Below, piece by piece: positions 1 to 10,389 of a DNA stretch of 58,500 bases (its first letter is position 1; every line of letters begins with the position of its first letter). Under the pieces are notes generated by a model. That model worked only from the letters and a program-made list of their open reading frames with translations. It was not told the DNA's origin and did no database searches. Source of the DNA: Neocallimastix lanati (nom. inval.) (Eukaryota > Neocallimastigomycota > Neocallimastigomycetes > Neocallimastigales > Neocallimastigaceae); the NCBI GenBank assembly GCA_016946835.1, contig JACVTC010000122.1, forward strand, positions 64,001 to 122,500. Reading direction: 5' to 3'. Made by a program: the position numbers and the translations under genes.

Positions 1-1
1 G

Positions 2-2668
2 GATCAAAATAAATTTTTAAACCAACCAACCAATACAATTGATCCATATAATATTTTATATCCAAATAATTTAAATTACAAAATTTATAATTATCCAAGT
101 GACCATTTACCTTTTATAAATAATTTAAATTACCCATTTCAAAATTTTCAAAATCAAAATTCAAATTTAAATTATATAAATAAAAATAATTACATTCAAA
201 ATGAAAGTTATAATAATTCCTTAAATGAACATAATGGTCAATTTCACTACGGTTATTATAAAAATAATAATTTAAATAATATTAATTATAATAATTTAAA
301 TAATTTAAACAATTACAAAAATGCTCAATTTAATAATTTAAATCGACCATATCAAGTAAGTAATAATGATTTAAATTATAATAATATAAAAAATAATAAT
401 TTAAATGATAACACTACAAACATTGACAATAGTGAAGAAAACATTAATGTTAATGTAAATAATCAAAGTAATAATTTAAATTCAAATTTAAACCCAAATT
501 TAAAAATTTTAAATGATAAAGGTATAAACAATAATAAAAATAATTTAAATACTAACCAAGACAATTTAAACAATTTAAATGAATTAAATAAACAAAACAA
601 TTCAAATAATGCAAACATTAACAATGCAAATAATGTAAACATTAACAATGAAAATATAAATAGTAATTATAATAATTTAAATAATTTAAATTTAAATGTA
701 AACGAAAATAAAATAATTGGAAATAATAATAATAATTATAATAACAACAATAATGTAAACAGTGAAATTAATATTGATAACAATAAAAGAAATATTGAAT
801 TTAATATAAATTCAAACCAACAAAACATAATTAACAAAAGAAATGCTGAATTAAATGAAAATTCCAATGAACAAATTGAAAAAACAGAATTAAATTCAAA
901 TAAACAAAATACAAATAACACGAATGTAAATGAAATAAAAGATATAAACACACACAATAAGAAGTATAAAATTATAAAAATAAAAAGAAAATACAAAGAT
1001 ACAGATGAACAAAATAATAACAATCATAATAATAAGAAATCAAAATCCTTCAATATAAACGATATATTAAACGATAATTATACGTTATCTACTAATAAAA
1101 CCAATAATGTATATTCACTATTATCAGTGAATGAGAAATTATGTGAACCATTTAATTATAAAGATATATATACTAAAGCTGATAAAAAGGAATGGTTCAA
1201 AGCGGTAAAGGATGAGTTAGACAGTATGAAAGATTTAAATGTATACGAGGTGGTAAGTAAAGTACCAAAAAATTATAATATTGTAACTCCAAAATGGGTT
1301 TTTAGATATAAATATAATTCAGACAACACCATAAACAAAAGAAAGGCCAGATTAGTGGCTAGAGGTTTCACCCAAAAACAAGGTGTGGATTACAACAATA
1401 CCTATTCGCCTACTTTAAAGTATGATTCCTTAAGGACAATCACGGCATTAGCAGTGATAAATGGATTCAACATCTACCAAATTGATATAAAATCAGCTTA
1501 CTTAAATGCTGAATTAGATGAAAAAGTGTATATGGAGATACCTGAAGGTGCTGAGTATCATAGAAAAGGCTACTGGAAACTCAAAAAAGCCCTCTACGGA
1601 CTCAAACAATCTGGACGTTTATGGAACAATACCCTTGATAAAAAATTAAAAGAAATAGGATTTCATCGTTTAATGAGTGAACCATGTGTTTATATGAAGA
1701 AAAACAATCAAAATAAACTAACATGTATATTAACCGTTTATGTTGATGACATATTACTAACAGGTAATGAATATGAAATAAATAATACTAAAAATTTATT
1801 AAAAAAGCATTTCAACATTACAGATATCGGAAATGTAAATACTATTATAGGTATCAAATTCGAAAAAGAGAAGGACGGTTATTTATTACAACAAAAAAGG
1901 TATGTCGAAAATATGCTCGATAAATATGATATAAATAAATATAAGATATCTTCAAACATGATACCAGAGAAAAACGAAAAGTTGAGAAAGAAAAAATTTA
2001 ACATCACAAGATATCAACAAGCTATAGGGACACTTTTATACCTTGCACTCTGTACTAGGCCCGATATTATGTTTGCCGTAAATAAAGCATCACGTAGATC
2101 AAAGGATCCTACTTACGAAGACTGGCTAAACGTAATAAAGATATTCCGGTACTTGAAAGGAAAGCCAAACTATGGTTTAAGATATAGAAAGGACGCAAAA
2201 ATGGACTTAAGAGCCTATGTCGATTCTGACTTCGGAGGAGATGAGGAGACCAGGAGGTCAACTACAGGTTACCTAATTTTGCTTGATTCAACCCCTACAA
2301 CGTGGTATTCGAAATTGCAAAGGTCCGTAGCGGTATCCACAGCTGAAAGTGAATATTATGCTATTGATGAATGCGCGAGACACTGTCTATGGTATGAAAA
2401 TATATTTAATGAACTAAATATAAAGCAAAATTATATTAATATTAACGTTGATAATAAAGCTGCTATATACAATTGCGAAAACGAAACCATAAATCCTAAA
2501 TCAAGACACATAGACATAAAATATCACCACATAAGAGAATTAGTTAAGGAAAGAAGAATCAAATTAAAGTACGTTAAGTCTATAGATAATTTAGCTGACG
2601 GTTTTACAAAGTATTTAAATACGAACCTAATGAATAAATTCAGAGAATCTATATTAGAAAAATTCTAA
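2..2668 (+). CDS. Ty1/copia polyprotein, 3' half (Asn-rich linker, reverse transcriptase, RNase H), 5' cut by window
   Basis: The frame is open from the first bases of the window to the stop at 2668, about 888 codons, so the GTG at 1127 is not a start. Roughly the first 350 codons are an Asn/Leu-rich low-complexity spacer. The copia reverse transcriptase follows: TPKWVFRYK, RKARLVARGFTQ, IDIKSAYLNA and the catalytic YVDDILLTG near 1740. RNase H follows with YVDSDFGGD, STAESEYYA, VDNKAAI and RHIDIKYHHIRE, ending with the family-typical DNLADGFTKYL. In Ty1/copia elements integrase lies before reverse transcriptase, so gag, protease and integrase should lie upstream of the window. No stop or frameshift is seen in this part, so the element may be recent. 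A polypurine tract and LTR start follow directly. Confidence 0.9.
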   Translation, partial: DQNKFLNQPTNTIDPYNILYPNNLNYKIYNYPSDHLPFINNLNYPFQNFQNQNSNLNYINKNNYIQNESYNNSLNEHNGQFHYGYYKNNNLNNINYNNLNNLNNYKNAQFNNLNRPYQVSNNDLNYNNIKNNNLNDNTTNIDNSEENINVNVNNQSNNLNSNLNPNLKILNDKGINNNKNNLNTNQDNLNNLNELNKQNNSNNANINNANNVNINNENINSNYNNLNNLNLNVNENKIIGNNNNNYNNNNNVNSEINIDNNKRNIEFNINSNQQNIINKRNAELNENSNEQIEKTELNSNKQNTNNTNVNEIKDINTHNKKYKIIKIKRKYKDTDEQNNNNHNNKKSKSFNINDILNDNYTLSTNKTNNVYSLLSVNEKLCEPFNYKDIYTKADKKEWFKAVKDELDSMKDLNVYEVVSKVPKNYNIVTPKWVFRYKYNSDNTINKRKARLVARGFTQKQGVDYNNTYSPTLKYDSLRTITALAVINGFNIYQIDIKSAYLNAELDEKVYMEIPEGAEYHRKGYWKLKKALYGLKQSGRLWNNTLDKKLKEIGFHRLMSEPCVYMKKNNQNKLTCILTVYVDDILLTGNEYEINNTKNLLKKHFNITDIGNVNTIIGIKFEKEKDGYLLQQKRYVENMLDKYDINKYKISSNMIPEKNEKLRKKKFNITRYQQAIGTLLYLALCTRPDIMFAVNKASRRSKDPTYEDWLNVIKIFRYLKGKPNYGLRYRKDAKMDLRAYVDSDFGGDEETRRSTTGYLILLDSTPTTWYSKLQRSVAVSTAESEYYAIDECARHCLWYENIFNELNIKQNYININVDNKAAIYNCENETINPKSRHIDIKYHHIRELVKERRIKLKYVKSIDNLADGFTKYLNTNLMNKFRESILEKF

Positions 2669-2687
2669 ATAAATCAGAACTAAACTT

Positions 2688-2696
2688 TAGGAGGAG
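2688..2696 (+). other. Polypurine tract of the copia element
   Basis: A purine run (tag gaggag) lies 20 bases after the polyprotein stop and ends immediately before TGTTA. This is the expected plus-strand primer position directly upstream of a 3' LTR. Confidence 0.6.
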
Positions 2697-2804
2697 TGTT
2701 AAAAATAAAGTTTATTATAATTTATTAATTATTAAGTTAAAATATATTTAAAATAAATATTGTATATGTTTACTAAATATTTGAGGCTTATATATATTAT
2801 AACA
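2697..2804 (+). repeat. Candidate 3' LTR of the copia element
   Basis: The sequence starts TGTTA directly after the polypurine tract and has a perfect inverted TAACA at 2800-2804, giving a 108-base LTR. The start is well supported. The end is only a guess, because the 5' LTR is outside the window and the AT-rich sequence continues without a sharp boundary to about 2925, where homology to the upstream blocks of the other array units begins. Confidence 0.4.
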
Positions 2805-2924
2805 ATGAGTTAGTACAAAAATATAATTGCATTATGTAAAAGTAATAATATTTTTTATAATTAAAAAAAAGAAAGAACTTAATAAAATAAATAAAAAGTG
2901 TTTAATTAAAAACAAAATAATTTT

Positions 2925-3300
2925 AAAAAATAATATTCATTTTTTTTTTAAATGATTTAATTTAAAAAAATTTTTTTATTTTTTTATTTTCATATTAAAT
3001 AAACTTTTTTTTTAAATTAAAAATTTCAAATTAAACTTTAATAATTACTAAATTTAAACATGAATAATGATTAAAAGAAAATATTTTTAATTAAAGAAGA
3101 TAAATAATTAAATTGGAATAGTTGGAATAAGTAATAAATAGTTAAATAAATAAATGAAATAGATAATAAATAGATAAACAGACTAGTTAAATAAATAGAT
3201 GAAATAGTTAAATAAATAATATTGCTTAGTAAATCATAATAATAAAAGTTATTTCATAATAAATTAAACAATAGTAACATAAATTTTTTTTTTAAATTTT
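2925..3300 (+). repeat. Distal upstream block of array unit 1
   Basis: This 375-base AT-rich block is closely matched by the blocks before genes 2, 3 and 4 (about 11215-11580, 19230-19680, 27335-27780). Recognisable shared phrases include ttaattaaagaagataaat and gataaacagactagttaaat. Its details (ggaatagttggaataagt) match the gene 2 copy better than the longer versions in front of genes 3 and 4. The left edge abuts the copia element, which may have interrupted this unit. Confidence 0.65.
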
Positions 3301-3304
3301 ATTT

Positions 3305-3446
3305 ATTATATTTATTATTATTTAATATTTATTATTTATTATTATTGTTGTTATTTATTATTATTGTTGTTATTTATTATTTATTATTTATTATTTATTA
3401 TTTATTATTTATTATTTATTATTTATTATTTATTATTTATTATTTA

Positions 3447-3497
<51 letters not shown>

Positions 3498-3662
3498 TAT
3501 TATTTATTATTTATTATTTATTATTTATTATTTATTATTTATTATTTATTATTTATTTATTATTTATTATTTATTATTTATTATTTATTATTTATTATTT
3601 ATTATTTATTATTTATCATTTATTATTTATTATTTATTATTTATTATTTATTATTTATTATA
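3305..3662 (+). repeat. ATTTATT heptamer satellite before CBM1 gene 1
   Basis: Near-perfect tandem heptamers (TTATTTA register) are interrupted by a block of pure TTA triplets around 3456-3497. The long IIYYLLF-type open frames here are artefacts of the repeat and are not genes. The same satellite precedes the other three array genes. Confidence 0.85.
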
Positions 3663-3784
3663 ATAATAAAATTGTTTATAAAAAAAAAAAAAAGAATATA
3701 TAAATAAAAAGAAAAAGTTTTAAATATTTCTTTTTTAAAAGTTAAAAAAAAAATAAAATAATAAAATAGGGGGGGGGAAAATTA

Positions 3785-3880
3785 TAAAAGAAATTGTTCA
3801 GTTTGACATTCATTTTATAATTATTATATCGAAGAGGAAGAAGAGTTTCAAAATATATATAATGATTATATATTAACTGT
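3785..3880 (+). promoter_or_regulatory. Conserved proximal promoter block, gene 1
   Basis: A block about 150-250 bases before the ATG is conserved in all four array genes, while the surrounding sequence is low complexity. Its core reads tttgaca, then ttttataattatta, then gaggaagaagagtttcaaaa followed by a TATA-like run. Conservation across diverged copies suggests it holds the regulatory elements. No known factor site is recognised. The gene 1 version resembles gene 4 more than genes 2 and 3. Confidence 0.5.
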
Positions 3881-4030
3881 TAAATAAATAAATAAAATAA
3901 ATTAAGCAGAAAAGAAAAAAAAAAATCCTTTTAAATTATAATTGAAAATTAAAAAGAAAAAATTAATAATAAATATATTTATATATTTAGGAAAAAAAAT
4001 ATATATTTTTCTTAAAAAAAAAAATAAAAA

Positions 4031-5968
4031 ATGAAATTTAATAATATAAACAAGGTTTTTTTAATGAGTTTACTGTCCATAGGGGTAGTCCGATCCGAAC
4101 CTGTTGAAAAATGTTATACTTATGCTAGAACTACCACCAGTATTGAAAGTGACTATTACAAAGTTTTATATCAATGCCCAAAAACTTTACCTAATACCTC
4201 AAAAACTCTTCCAGGAGGTACCAATGCTATTCCATCTAGGACAATCGCATCCCAAAGCACTTGTTTTGGTTATGCCGATAAGGTTTTACCTAAAACTTAC
4301 TATGAAGTCGAATGTTATAATGTCAGGACCTATTATTGCTATAACACAAAATGTTGTTCGGATACGGTCCATCATTCTTACCGTGATACGGTTGTTCCTT
4401 GTAAACCTATGCAAATTATGGAACGTCGTAATGACTCTGCCACCAAAATATCTACCACCAAAATATCAGCTACTAAAACTACGGCTACTAGACCCTTAAA
4501 ATCACTATCCAATGACAATGATTCATCATTTAATGAAGAAATATCAAATCCCAACTTTATAATGAGAGTTGGATTGAATAATCAGTTGACTTGTTATACC
4601 AGGAATAGTTATGTATATACTGGAAGCAATGAAGGAAAACATTGTATCAGCACTTCTTTTGATTATTCCGTTTTATCTACAACTTTCACAACCCCTCCTC
4701 CAGGGGGATTTACAATTCATGGTATTAGATCAAAAGTACTCCCACCAACACAAGTACCCGAATGTCCAACGGAAATTAAAGTCACTATCCCACTTAATAC
4801 TTCAGTGATGGGATATGCCACTATTAAACAAATTGAAGCCACAACCTCTACTTACAAAACTAAAACACTTCCTATTACTAAATCTATCACTTCTTCCACT
4901 TCTACTACTTTATCTACTTCTACTTCTTCTACTTCTTCTAAAACTCTTTCAAATTCTTCCATTAATAAAGAAAATCTTAACTTTCAAACGGTCACTTATG
5001 CTATTTCAGAATATACTTCAAGTAATCAACGAAATGAAAAATGTATAGGTTGTACATATACGAATAATAAACTTACCATTGTTTTACAGCATAGAAGAGT
5101 ACGTTGTCCGGTCATGTCCTTTGAAGGTCGTGAAGATATTGTGAACCCTTACTATATTGGTGGTCCCGATTTAGCTCATGAAGATAATAATCAATTTTCC
5201 TCAATATTTACAGATAAGACGGAAGTTCCCTCCAATACCACCATCTATGCTGGAGAAAAAATCTTCACGGAAAATGTCATTGTGGATCATACCCTCTATT
5301 GTGTAGAGAAACAATATCAAAAAACTTATGCATATTTAAGCATTTATTGTAGTTCCAAGGAATTACCAAAAGAAATCACCACAGATGCCTCATTGACAAC
5401 CACAGAAAATTTATTACCTACCTTCACCTCTATTACCGAAACTGAAACCCCCACCGAAATTGAAGCAGATACAGTCACAGAAATGGAAGAAACTTCACTT
5501 CCAACTGAATTTATTATTGAAACTGAAACTGAATCTGCTGAAATTGAAACTGAATCTAAATCAACTGCTGAAATTGAGACTGAAACTGAATCTTCTGCTG
5601 AAATTGAAACTGAAACTGAATCTTCTGCTAAAATTGAAACTGAAACTGAATCTTCTGCTAAAATTGAAACTGAAACTGAATCTTCTGCTGAAATTGAAAC
5701 TGAAGATGGAACAACAACAATAACAACAGAGCCAACTTCTACTCAAGAATCCTGTTCTCCAGTAGTTGTCACCATCACAGAAAAGAAAAAAATCACTATT
5801 ACTGAAAAGGAAACTGTAACTGTTACAGTTAATAAAGAAGATGATGAAAAAGAACAATGTGCTCCAAAATGGGGACAATGTGGAGGTATTAATTATCATG
5901 GACCAACCTGTTGTTCCTCCGGAAGTCGTTGTGTTCAATACGATTCTTATTATTCTCAATGTGTTTAA
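4031..5968 (+). CDS. Secreted Thr/Ser-rich protein with C-terminal CBM1, array gene 1
   Basis: This intronless gene encodes 645 residues. Residues 1-22 look like a signal peptide (MKFNNINKVF, then a hydrophobic stretch ending VRS). A Cys-containing region follows with two KTLP heptapeptides near residue 51, then Thr/Ser-rich stretches. A conserved Cys region holds RCPVMSFEGREDIVNPYY. After that come five ETETES-type acidic repeats, a VTITEKKKITITEKETVTV segment, and CBM1 at about 610-645. CBM1 binds crystalline cellulose; here WGQCGG, six cysteines and SYYSQC are visible. No catalytic domain, dockerin or membrane anchor was recognised. Secretion and plant-wall binding are inferred; the enzymatic role, if any, is unknown. 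It is the most diverged member together with gene 4 and has the longest acidic repeat. Confidence 0.88.
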   Translation: MKFNNINKVFLMSLLSIGVVRSEPVEKCYTYARTTTSIESDYYKVLYQCPKTLPNTSKTLPGGTNAIPSRTIASQSTCFGYADKVLPKTYYEVECYNVRTYYCYNTKCCSDTVHHSYRDTVVPCKPMQIMERRNDSATKISTTKISATKTTATRPLKSLSNDNDSSFNEEISNPNFIMRVGLNNQLTCYTRNSYVYTGSNEGKHCISTSFDYSVLSTTFTTPPPGGFTIHGIRSKVLPPTQVPECPTEIKVTIPLNTSVMGYATIKQIEATTSTYKTKTLPITKSITSSTSTTLSTSTSSTSSKTLSNSSINKENLNFQTVTYAISEYTSSNQRNEKCIGCTYTNNKLTIVLQHRRVRCPVMSFEGREDIVNPYYIGGPDLAHEDNNQFSSIFTDKTEVPSNTTIYAGEKIFTENVIVDHTLYCVEKQYQKTYAYLSIYCSSKELPKEITTDASLTTTENLLPTFTSITETETPTEIEADTVTEMEETSLPTEFIIETETESAEIETESKSTAEIETETESSAEIETETESSAKIETETESSAKIETETESSAEIETEDGTTTITTEPTSTQESCSPVVVTITEKKKITITEKETVTVTVNKEDDEKEQCAPKWGQCGGINYHGPTCCSSGSRCVQYDSYYSQCV

Positions 5969-5974
5969 TAAAAA

Positions 5975-6156
5975 AAAAAAAAAGTGGGAGAGAGAGAGGA
6001 AGAAAAGGAAGAAAAGGATGAAAGAAGAAAAAGGAAACAAAGGAAAAAAAAGGAAAAGAAAAAAAAAAAAGTTATCTATAACTAAAAAAATAAAAAATAA
6101 TAAAAATAAAAATAAAAAAAGTTATTTCTTTTTCTTTTTCTTTTTCTTTATCTCTT
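5975..6156 (+). terminator. Purine tract plus pyrimidine tract after gene 1 (possible mRNA 3' stem)
   Basis: An almost pure GA/A run starts 8 bases after the stop and extends to about 6075. A TTTCTTTTTC-type pyrimidine run lies at about 6122-6156. The two tracts can pair in the transcript. The same arrangement follows all four array genes, so it may take part in 3'-end formation or stability. That role is inferred only from position and conservation. Confidence 0.4.
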
Positions 6157-6694
6157 ATTAATAAAAAAAAAATTCACAAATAAAAATTTTTTACAAAATA
6201 TAAAGTTTATATAACTAAGCCTAACAAGAAAAAATGAAATGTTATTTTATTGATTTATAAAATAAAAAAATATTATTTAATGGATTTTTAAATCAAATTA
6301 AATCAACTTTTTATTATTAAAAAAATTATAAATAAAATATAAATAATATGTATTAAATAAAAATAACTATTACTTTTAAAAATATTTATTATAAATAATA
6401 TATTATTAATCATATCATATCAATTATTATTTTTAAAGGATTTATATAAATCAAAATCAAAAATTAACAGGAATTTATTATTTTTAATAGATTTAAAAAT
6501 AGTATAAAAAAGAAAACTTTTTATTTTTATTTTTTTTTTTTTTTAAAAAAAAAAAAAGATTTATATAAAATCAAAACAAAACATTATATATTTATATATA
6601 TATTTATATAAGTTTATAGTTTCATGTTTATATATATATATTATTTTTAGTTGATTAAGAAGTAATATATAAAATGATTTTTTTTTTAATAATA

Positions 6695-6729
<35 letters not shown>

Positions 6730-6770
6730 AAGAAACCAACAATTTCTTAATAATATATATATATTTTGTA
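6157..6770 (+). repeat. Shared 3' flank of array unit 1
   Basis: This gene-free AT-rich flank can be matched by eye to 14430-14880, 22520-22980 and 30590-31110. Shared phrases include gtttatataactaagc, atcatatcatatcaatta and tcaaaatcaaaaatt. It contains an (AAAT)n run near 6695-6730. It shows that each duplication carried the 3' flank as well as the gene. Confidence 0.6.
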
Positions 6771-6774
6771 TTTT

Positions 6775-7110
6775 TAACATTTATTTTTTTTTGTGTTTCA
6801 TTACAAAAAATTTACCCAAAAACAAAAAAATTTTTTTTTTATACAATTATGTTGACCTATTAACTGAATTAAAATTTTTAAATTAAATAATATAAATGTT
6901 AGATAATGAAGAAGCCATTTATCATGGTTAAAAACCAAATCATCCATCCTAAAACAAAACTCATTGATATAAAAGTATATTATGGAAGTATATTATGAAA
7001 AAAAAAATAATATAATAAGGGAAAAGTAAAATAAAAAATAAAAAATAAAAAATAAAAAATAAAAAATAAATCAAATACATATATAAACAATGAAGGAATC
7101 AAAATTTAAC
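6775..7110 (+). repeat. Leader-type segment matching the sequence before the gag relics
   Basis: The segment matches about 17050-17370 and 25150-25470, with shared phrases gtgtttcattacaaaaaattt, aatgaagaagccatttatca and aaatcatccatcctaaaac. In units 2 and 3 this sequence runs into a gypsy-like gag relic. Here only the first codons after the ATG near 7090 are similar, and the sequence then switches to LINE-tail-like DNA. Unit 1 has therefore lost the gag part, or never had it. Confidence 0.55.
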
Positions 7111-7129
7111 TCTAAAGGAAAAGACCAGA

Positions 7130-7217
7130 TAGTCAATTCAAACCCTAATCCTGAATAAGTATTCCCCGTTTAAAAACAGAAATCTTATAATATTGGAGGC
7201 TTTGTTCATTTCATATG

Positions 7218-7259
<42 letters not shown>

Positions 7260-7290
7260 AATTTATTTATAAACTTTATTTGAAAGTGTT
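7130..7290 (+). repeat. Fragment resembling the LINE 3' tail at 38.9-39.1 kb
   Basis: The order of similar words is the same in both places: gaccat/gaccag, ttaaa acagaa gtctta caat, gag g ttcgtt / ggctttgttc, then tgaatttatttata. This copy has a long T run at about 7220-7258. Similarity is partial and was judged by eye. It appears to be a piece of the dispersed non-LTR family. Confidence 0.4.
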
Positions 7291-7365
7291 GTATTTCTCC
7301 TAGTCCCATTTCGTTAAATTTTTTGAAAGCATGTGACATATTAAAAAAAATGTTGCATCTTACCA

Positions 7366-7383
7366 AGTTGCATTTCACCAATT
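7366..7383 (+). repeat. Left inverted end of the MULE-like element
   Basis: The word agttgcatttcaccaatt is inverted and imperfectly repeated at 10172-10188, with one substitution in the core (cacc versus cgcc). Confidence 0.5.
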
Positions 7384-7867
7384 GAAAATTATTAAATGAA
7401 TAAATAAATAAATAAATTAAAACATTACTAATATTGATGTATTTATTTTTTTAAAGAAAATATTTAATTTATAAAAATTTTTTTTTCATATATAGATATC
7501 TTTACAGATATCTGTTTAAATAAATAAATAAATAAATAATAAATAATTGATAAATAATAAATAATAAAATAAATAATATAAACAGAATAAAATAGTAATA
7601 ATAATATATGGATTGTCATTAATAATAACGACAATTAAAATTATAAATAATTATTATTTTATTATTATTATTATATATATAAATGAATTAATATAAATAT
7701 TATTTAAATACTTTTGAAAAACATAAAAAACTTTTTCTAATAGCATTTTATGATATAAATTAATAATAAATAATAAATATTATATAATAAATAATAAATA
7801 AATAATATAAACTGTAGAAATAATTACAGAAACATCAATAATAATATTTTTTTTTAATAACGATGAA

Positions 7868-7933
<66 letters not shown>

Positions 7934-8030
7934 ATATAAAAATAAATATAAATGAATTAAAATTATAATATAAAAATTTTTATAATACTTATATTAAAAA
8001 AATAAAATAATAAATACTTTATCAGTTTCA

Positions 8031-8063
<33 letters not shown>

Positions 8064-8302
8064 AATAATTTAAAATATAATAGAATTAAAAAATAAGATT
8101 TAGATAGTTAATTTTCATTTAAAATATATATAAATAAAAATATATATAATTAAAAATATGTATTTAATTAAAAGCTTTTATTAAAAAAAATAGAGAAAAA
8201 TCAATAAATTGAAATAAGCAAAAACTAATAGAGGAAAAGAACAAATTATTTTAAACAGAAAAATATAAGTTTAATCTTTTATCCAAAAGGAAAGACAATT
8301 CA

Positions 8303-8345
<43 letters not shown>

Positions 8346-8403
8346 TATAAATGTACTGAATATAAAAACATTAAATAAATGTTCATCTTTCATTATATTA
8401 AAC

Positions 8404-9131
8404 AATGAGACTCACATAATCATCTTGAAAATAAATCTGAAGCAGCTAAATCACTCGTAAAAAACAAAATTAATGATGAAATTTCAAATGGTTCAATTTC
8501 TTTCAATTCCTTTTTTTTTTTTTTTTAATGTAAATATAAAAACAAAAATATGATGAAATTTCTCAAGGTATGGGATTTTATATGTCCTGAATATTATTCA
8601 ATTAAATTCCCAAGTAATAAGAAGTAGAAGAAAACAGTTACCTCCTGATATAACAACATTTGATGAAATTCCCAATGAATCAAAAAAAAAAAATACCATA
8701 AAACAAAAAAGGGATGAAATTTTTATGATATTCAAAAAAAATCATAATTTAATTGTTTTTCAATTTCCATTCCATACAGAATTATTTTCTAAAAATAAAC
8801 ATACTTTTTTTATGGATGGTACATTTTATATTGCACCTATATTTAGTTATTAAGTATTCATAACTAAAACCTATGCTACAGAATTAAATTAAAATTTTTT
8901 TTTCACAACTTCTTTTATCTATATTAAAAAAATAAAAAGCAAACAACTTATGAAATATTATTTGTAGAAATAAGAAAAAAAAAATTTCAAGTAAATGTTA
9001 TAGTATTGAAATTACACCAAAAATATTTCATTGCGATTTTGAAAAAGCCATATCTAATGCTGTAGAAAAAAGTTTTTCCTAATGTAAATATTAAATATGG
9101 TATATGGCATTTTAAAAGAGCATTAGAAATT

Positions 9132-9179
<48 letters not shown>

Positions 9180-9600
9180 CTATGGTGAAATAAAGTTGAA
9201 AAAATAAAATATTTTATATATTTATTATTAAAAATACTTCAAACCTTCCTTTTATTATCCCATTTTATCTATATGATATTTATAATAAAATAAAAAAGTG
9301 AGAGTGAGAACATAATTATATTCAATTTTTGGAATTCTTAGAATATTTTTTTTTTTTAAAAAAAAAAAAAACTATTTAATTAACTATGAAACTGAAAATT
9401 GAAATTATTATGATAATATTGAGCATATTACTAACAATCCTTCAGAATCTTTTAATAAATATTTGTAAAAAGAAAAAAAAAGAAAAAAAATTCTTTTTTT
9501 TTAATTATTACTAGAATTGCAAGAAAAAGAATCCAAATATTACAATGACTACAAAAGGAGAACTGCTGAAATTTTTTTAAAAAAAATTAATGCGGACTGA
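8404..9600 (+). pseudogene. MULE transposase remnant with FLYWCH-like N-terminus
   Basis: Conceptual translation in shifting frames shows the family order. First comes a HNHLENKSEAAKSLV piece like the histidine end of FLYWCH fingers. Then comes KHTFFMDGTFYIAP near 8795, the DDE-domain DGTF signature. CDFEKA and FPNVN, then WHFKRALE, lie near 9030-9120. FLEFLEYF and TNNPSESFNKYL lie near 9335-9475, typical of the C-terminal part. Numerous stops, frameshifts and long A runs (for example 9134-9177) break it. The Trp before NYYD is a TGA stop. It cannot make an active transposase. Confidence 0.65.
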
Positions 9601-9964
9601 GTAAATCAAAGCTTTAAATACAAAAATATGGAAACTCTATTAAAAAAAAAAAAAAAAAAAAGAAAGAAAGTGTTAGAAATGATTTCATTGAATAATGATT
9701 GAAATGCTTAAATGATTTTAAATATTAAGAAAATAAATGAATAAATACAATAATGATTAAAGTATTTTTAATCTTTATTGGATTAAGTTAGCTTAAGAAC
9801 ATTAAAATAGAATTTTATAATTAAAATATTGTTATTATAATATTATTTTTTACTAAATATAAAGATATATTGTTATAATTAAAAATTATTTTAATATTTT
9901 TTTTTTTTTTTTTTTTTTTTTACAAAATATTAAAATATATCTTTATAGTTAAATATATATTTTA

Positions 9965-10078
9965 TAATTAAATATTTTAAATAATTGTTTTATTACAGTT
10001 TTACTAAATATTATTTTTATAATTAAATATTATTAATAATTATTTTATTACAGTTTTACTAAATATTAAAGTAATATT
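9965..10078 (+). repeat. Two tandem copies of a ~57-base AT-rich unit
   Basis: Two adjacent copies share ataattaaatatt, attattttattacagttttac and taaatatt. Weaker similarity to the tactaaatat repeats extends back to about 9850. They lie in the inner right arm of the MULE-like element and may be subterminal repeats. Confidence 0.5.
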
Positions 10079-10171
10079 GATTATTAAATAAATAATATAA
10101 AAAAAAGTTTTAACAAACATATTTTGAATTTTTATTTATTTATTTATTCATTTATTTATATCAATATGCTT

Positions 10172-10188
10172 ATTGGCGAAATGCAACT
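10172..10188 (-). repeat. Right inverted end of the MULE-like element
   Basis: This is the complement of the left end at 7366-7383. The adjoining ctccccttttgtttcacatt rejoins LINE-tail-like flanking sequence, suggesting the element inserted into that repeat. Confidence 0.5.
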
Positions 10189-10389
10189 CTCCCCTTTTGT
10201 TTCACATTATTATTCTAAATATTTATTATTAGAAATAAAGTTTAATATATGAATATTATTCTTGTTATTAAACAAAATAACATGTATAAATTTTATGTAT
10301 AATGATAAAAGATGGTTTATATCATGTTTCCCATCCTTATCTAATATACTTTTAAGTTATTAATTATTTATTATAAAAACTTATAATAC

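Larger units (their letters stand above)
7366..10188. mobile_element. Decayed MULE-type DNA transposon
   Basis: A broken MULE transposase reading (8404-9600) is flanked by inverted ends: agttgcatttcaccaatt at 7366-7383 and its imperfect complement attggcgaaatgcaact at 10172-10188. The inverted similarity continues inward through taaatgaataaataaataa. A related gttgcat word also lies at about 7352, so the true left end could be somewhat further left. No clear target-site duplication was identified. The element sits inside LINE-tail-like sequence within array unit 1. Confidence 0.6.

Noticed and set aside
463-1023. Reverse-strand Leu/Phe-rich open frames at the left end
   Set aside because: Antisense reading of the Asn-rich copia linker.
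1127-2668. GTG at 1127 as the start of the retrotransposon gene
   Set aside because: The same frame is open all the way to the left edge of the window, so this is an internal Val codon of a longer polyprotein.
3305-3662. Hydrophobic IIYYLLF open frames, and a CRISPR-like look of regular repeats
   Set aside because: Simple tandem heptamers with no unique spacers; a eukaryotic satellite, neither a membrane protein nor a CRISPR array.
5561-6040. Reverse-strand open frame over the 3' end of CBM1 gene 1 and its counterparts in genes 2-4
   Set aside because: A shadow of the repetitive coding region: the reverse reading of the GAA-rich acidic repeats gives Phe/Ser-rich strings.
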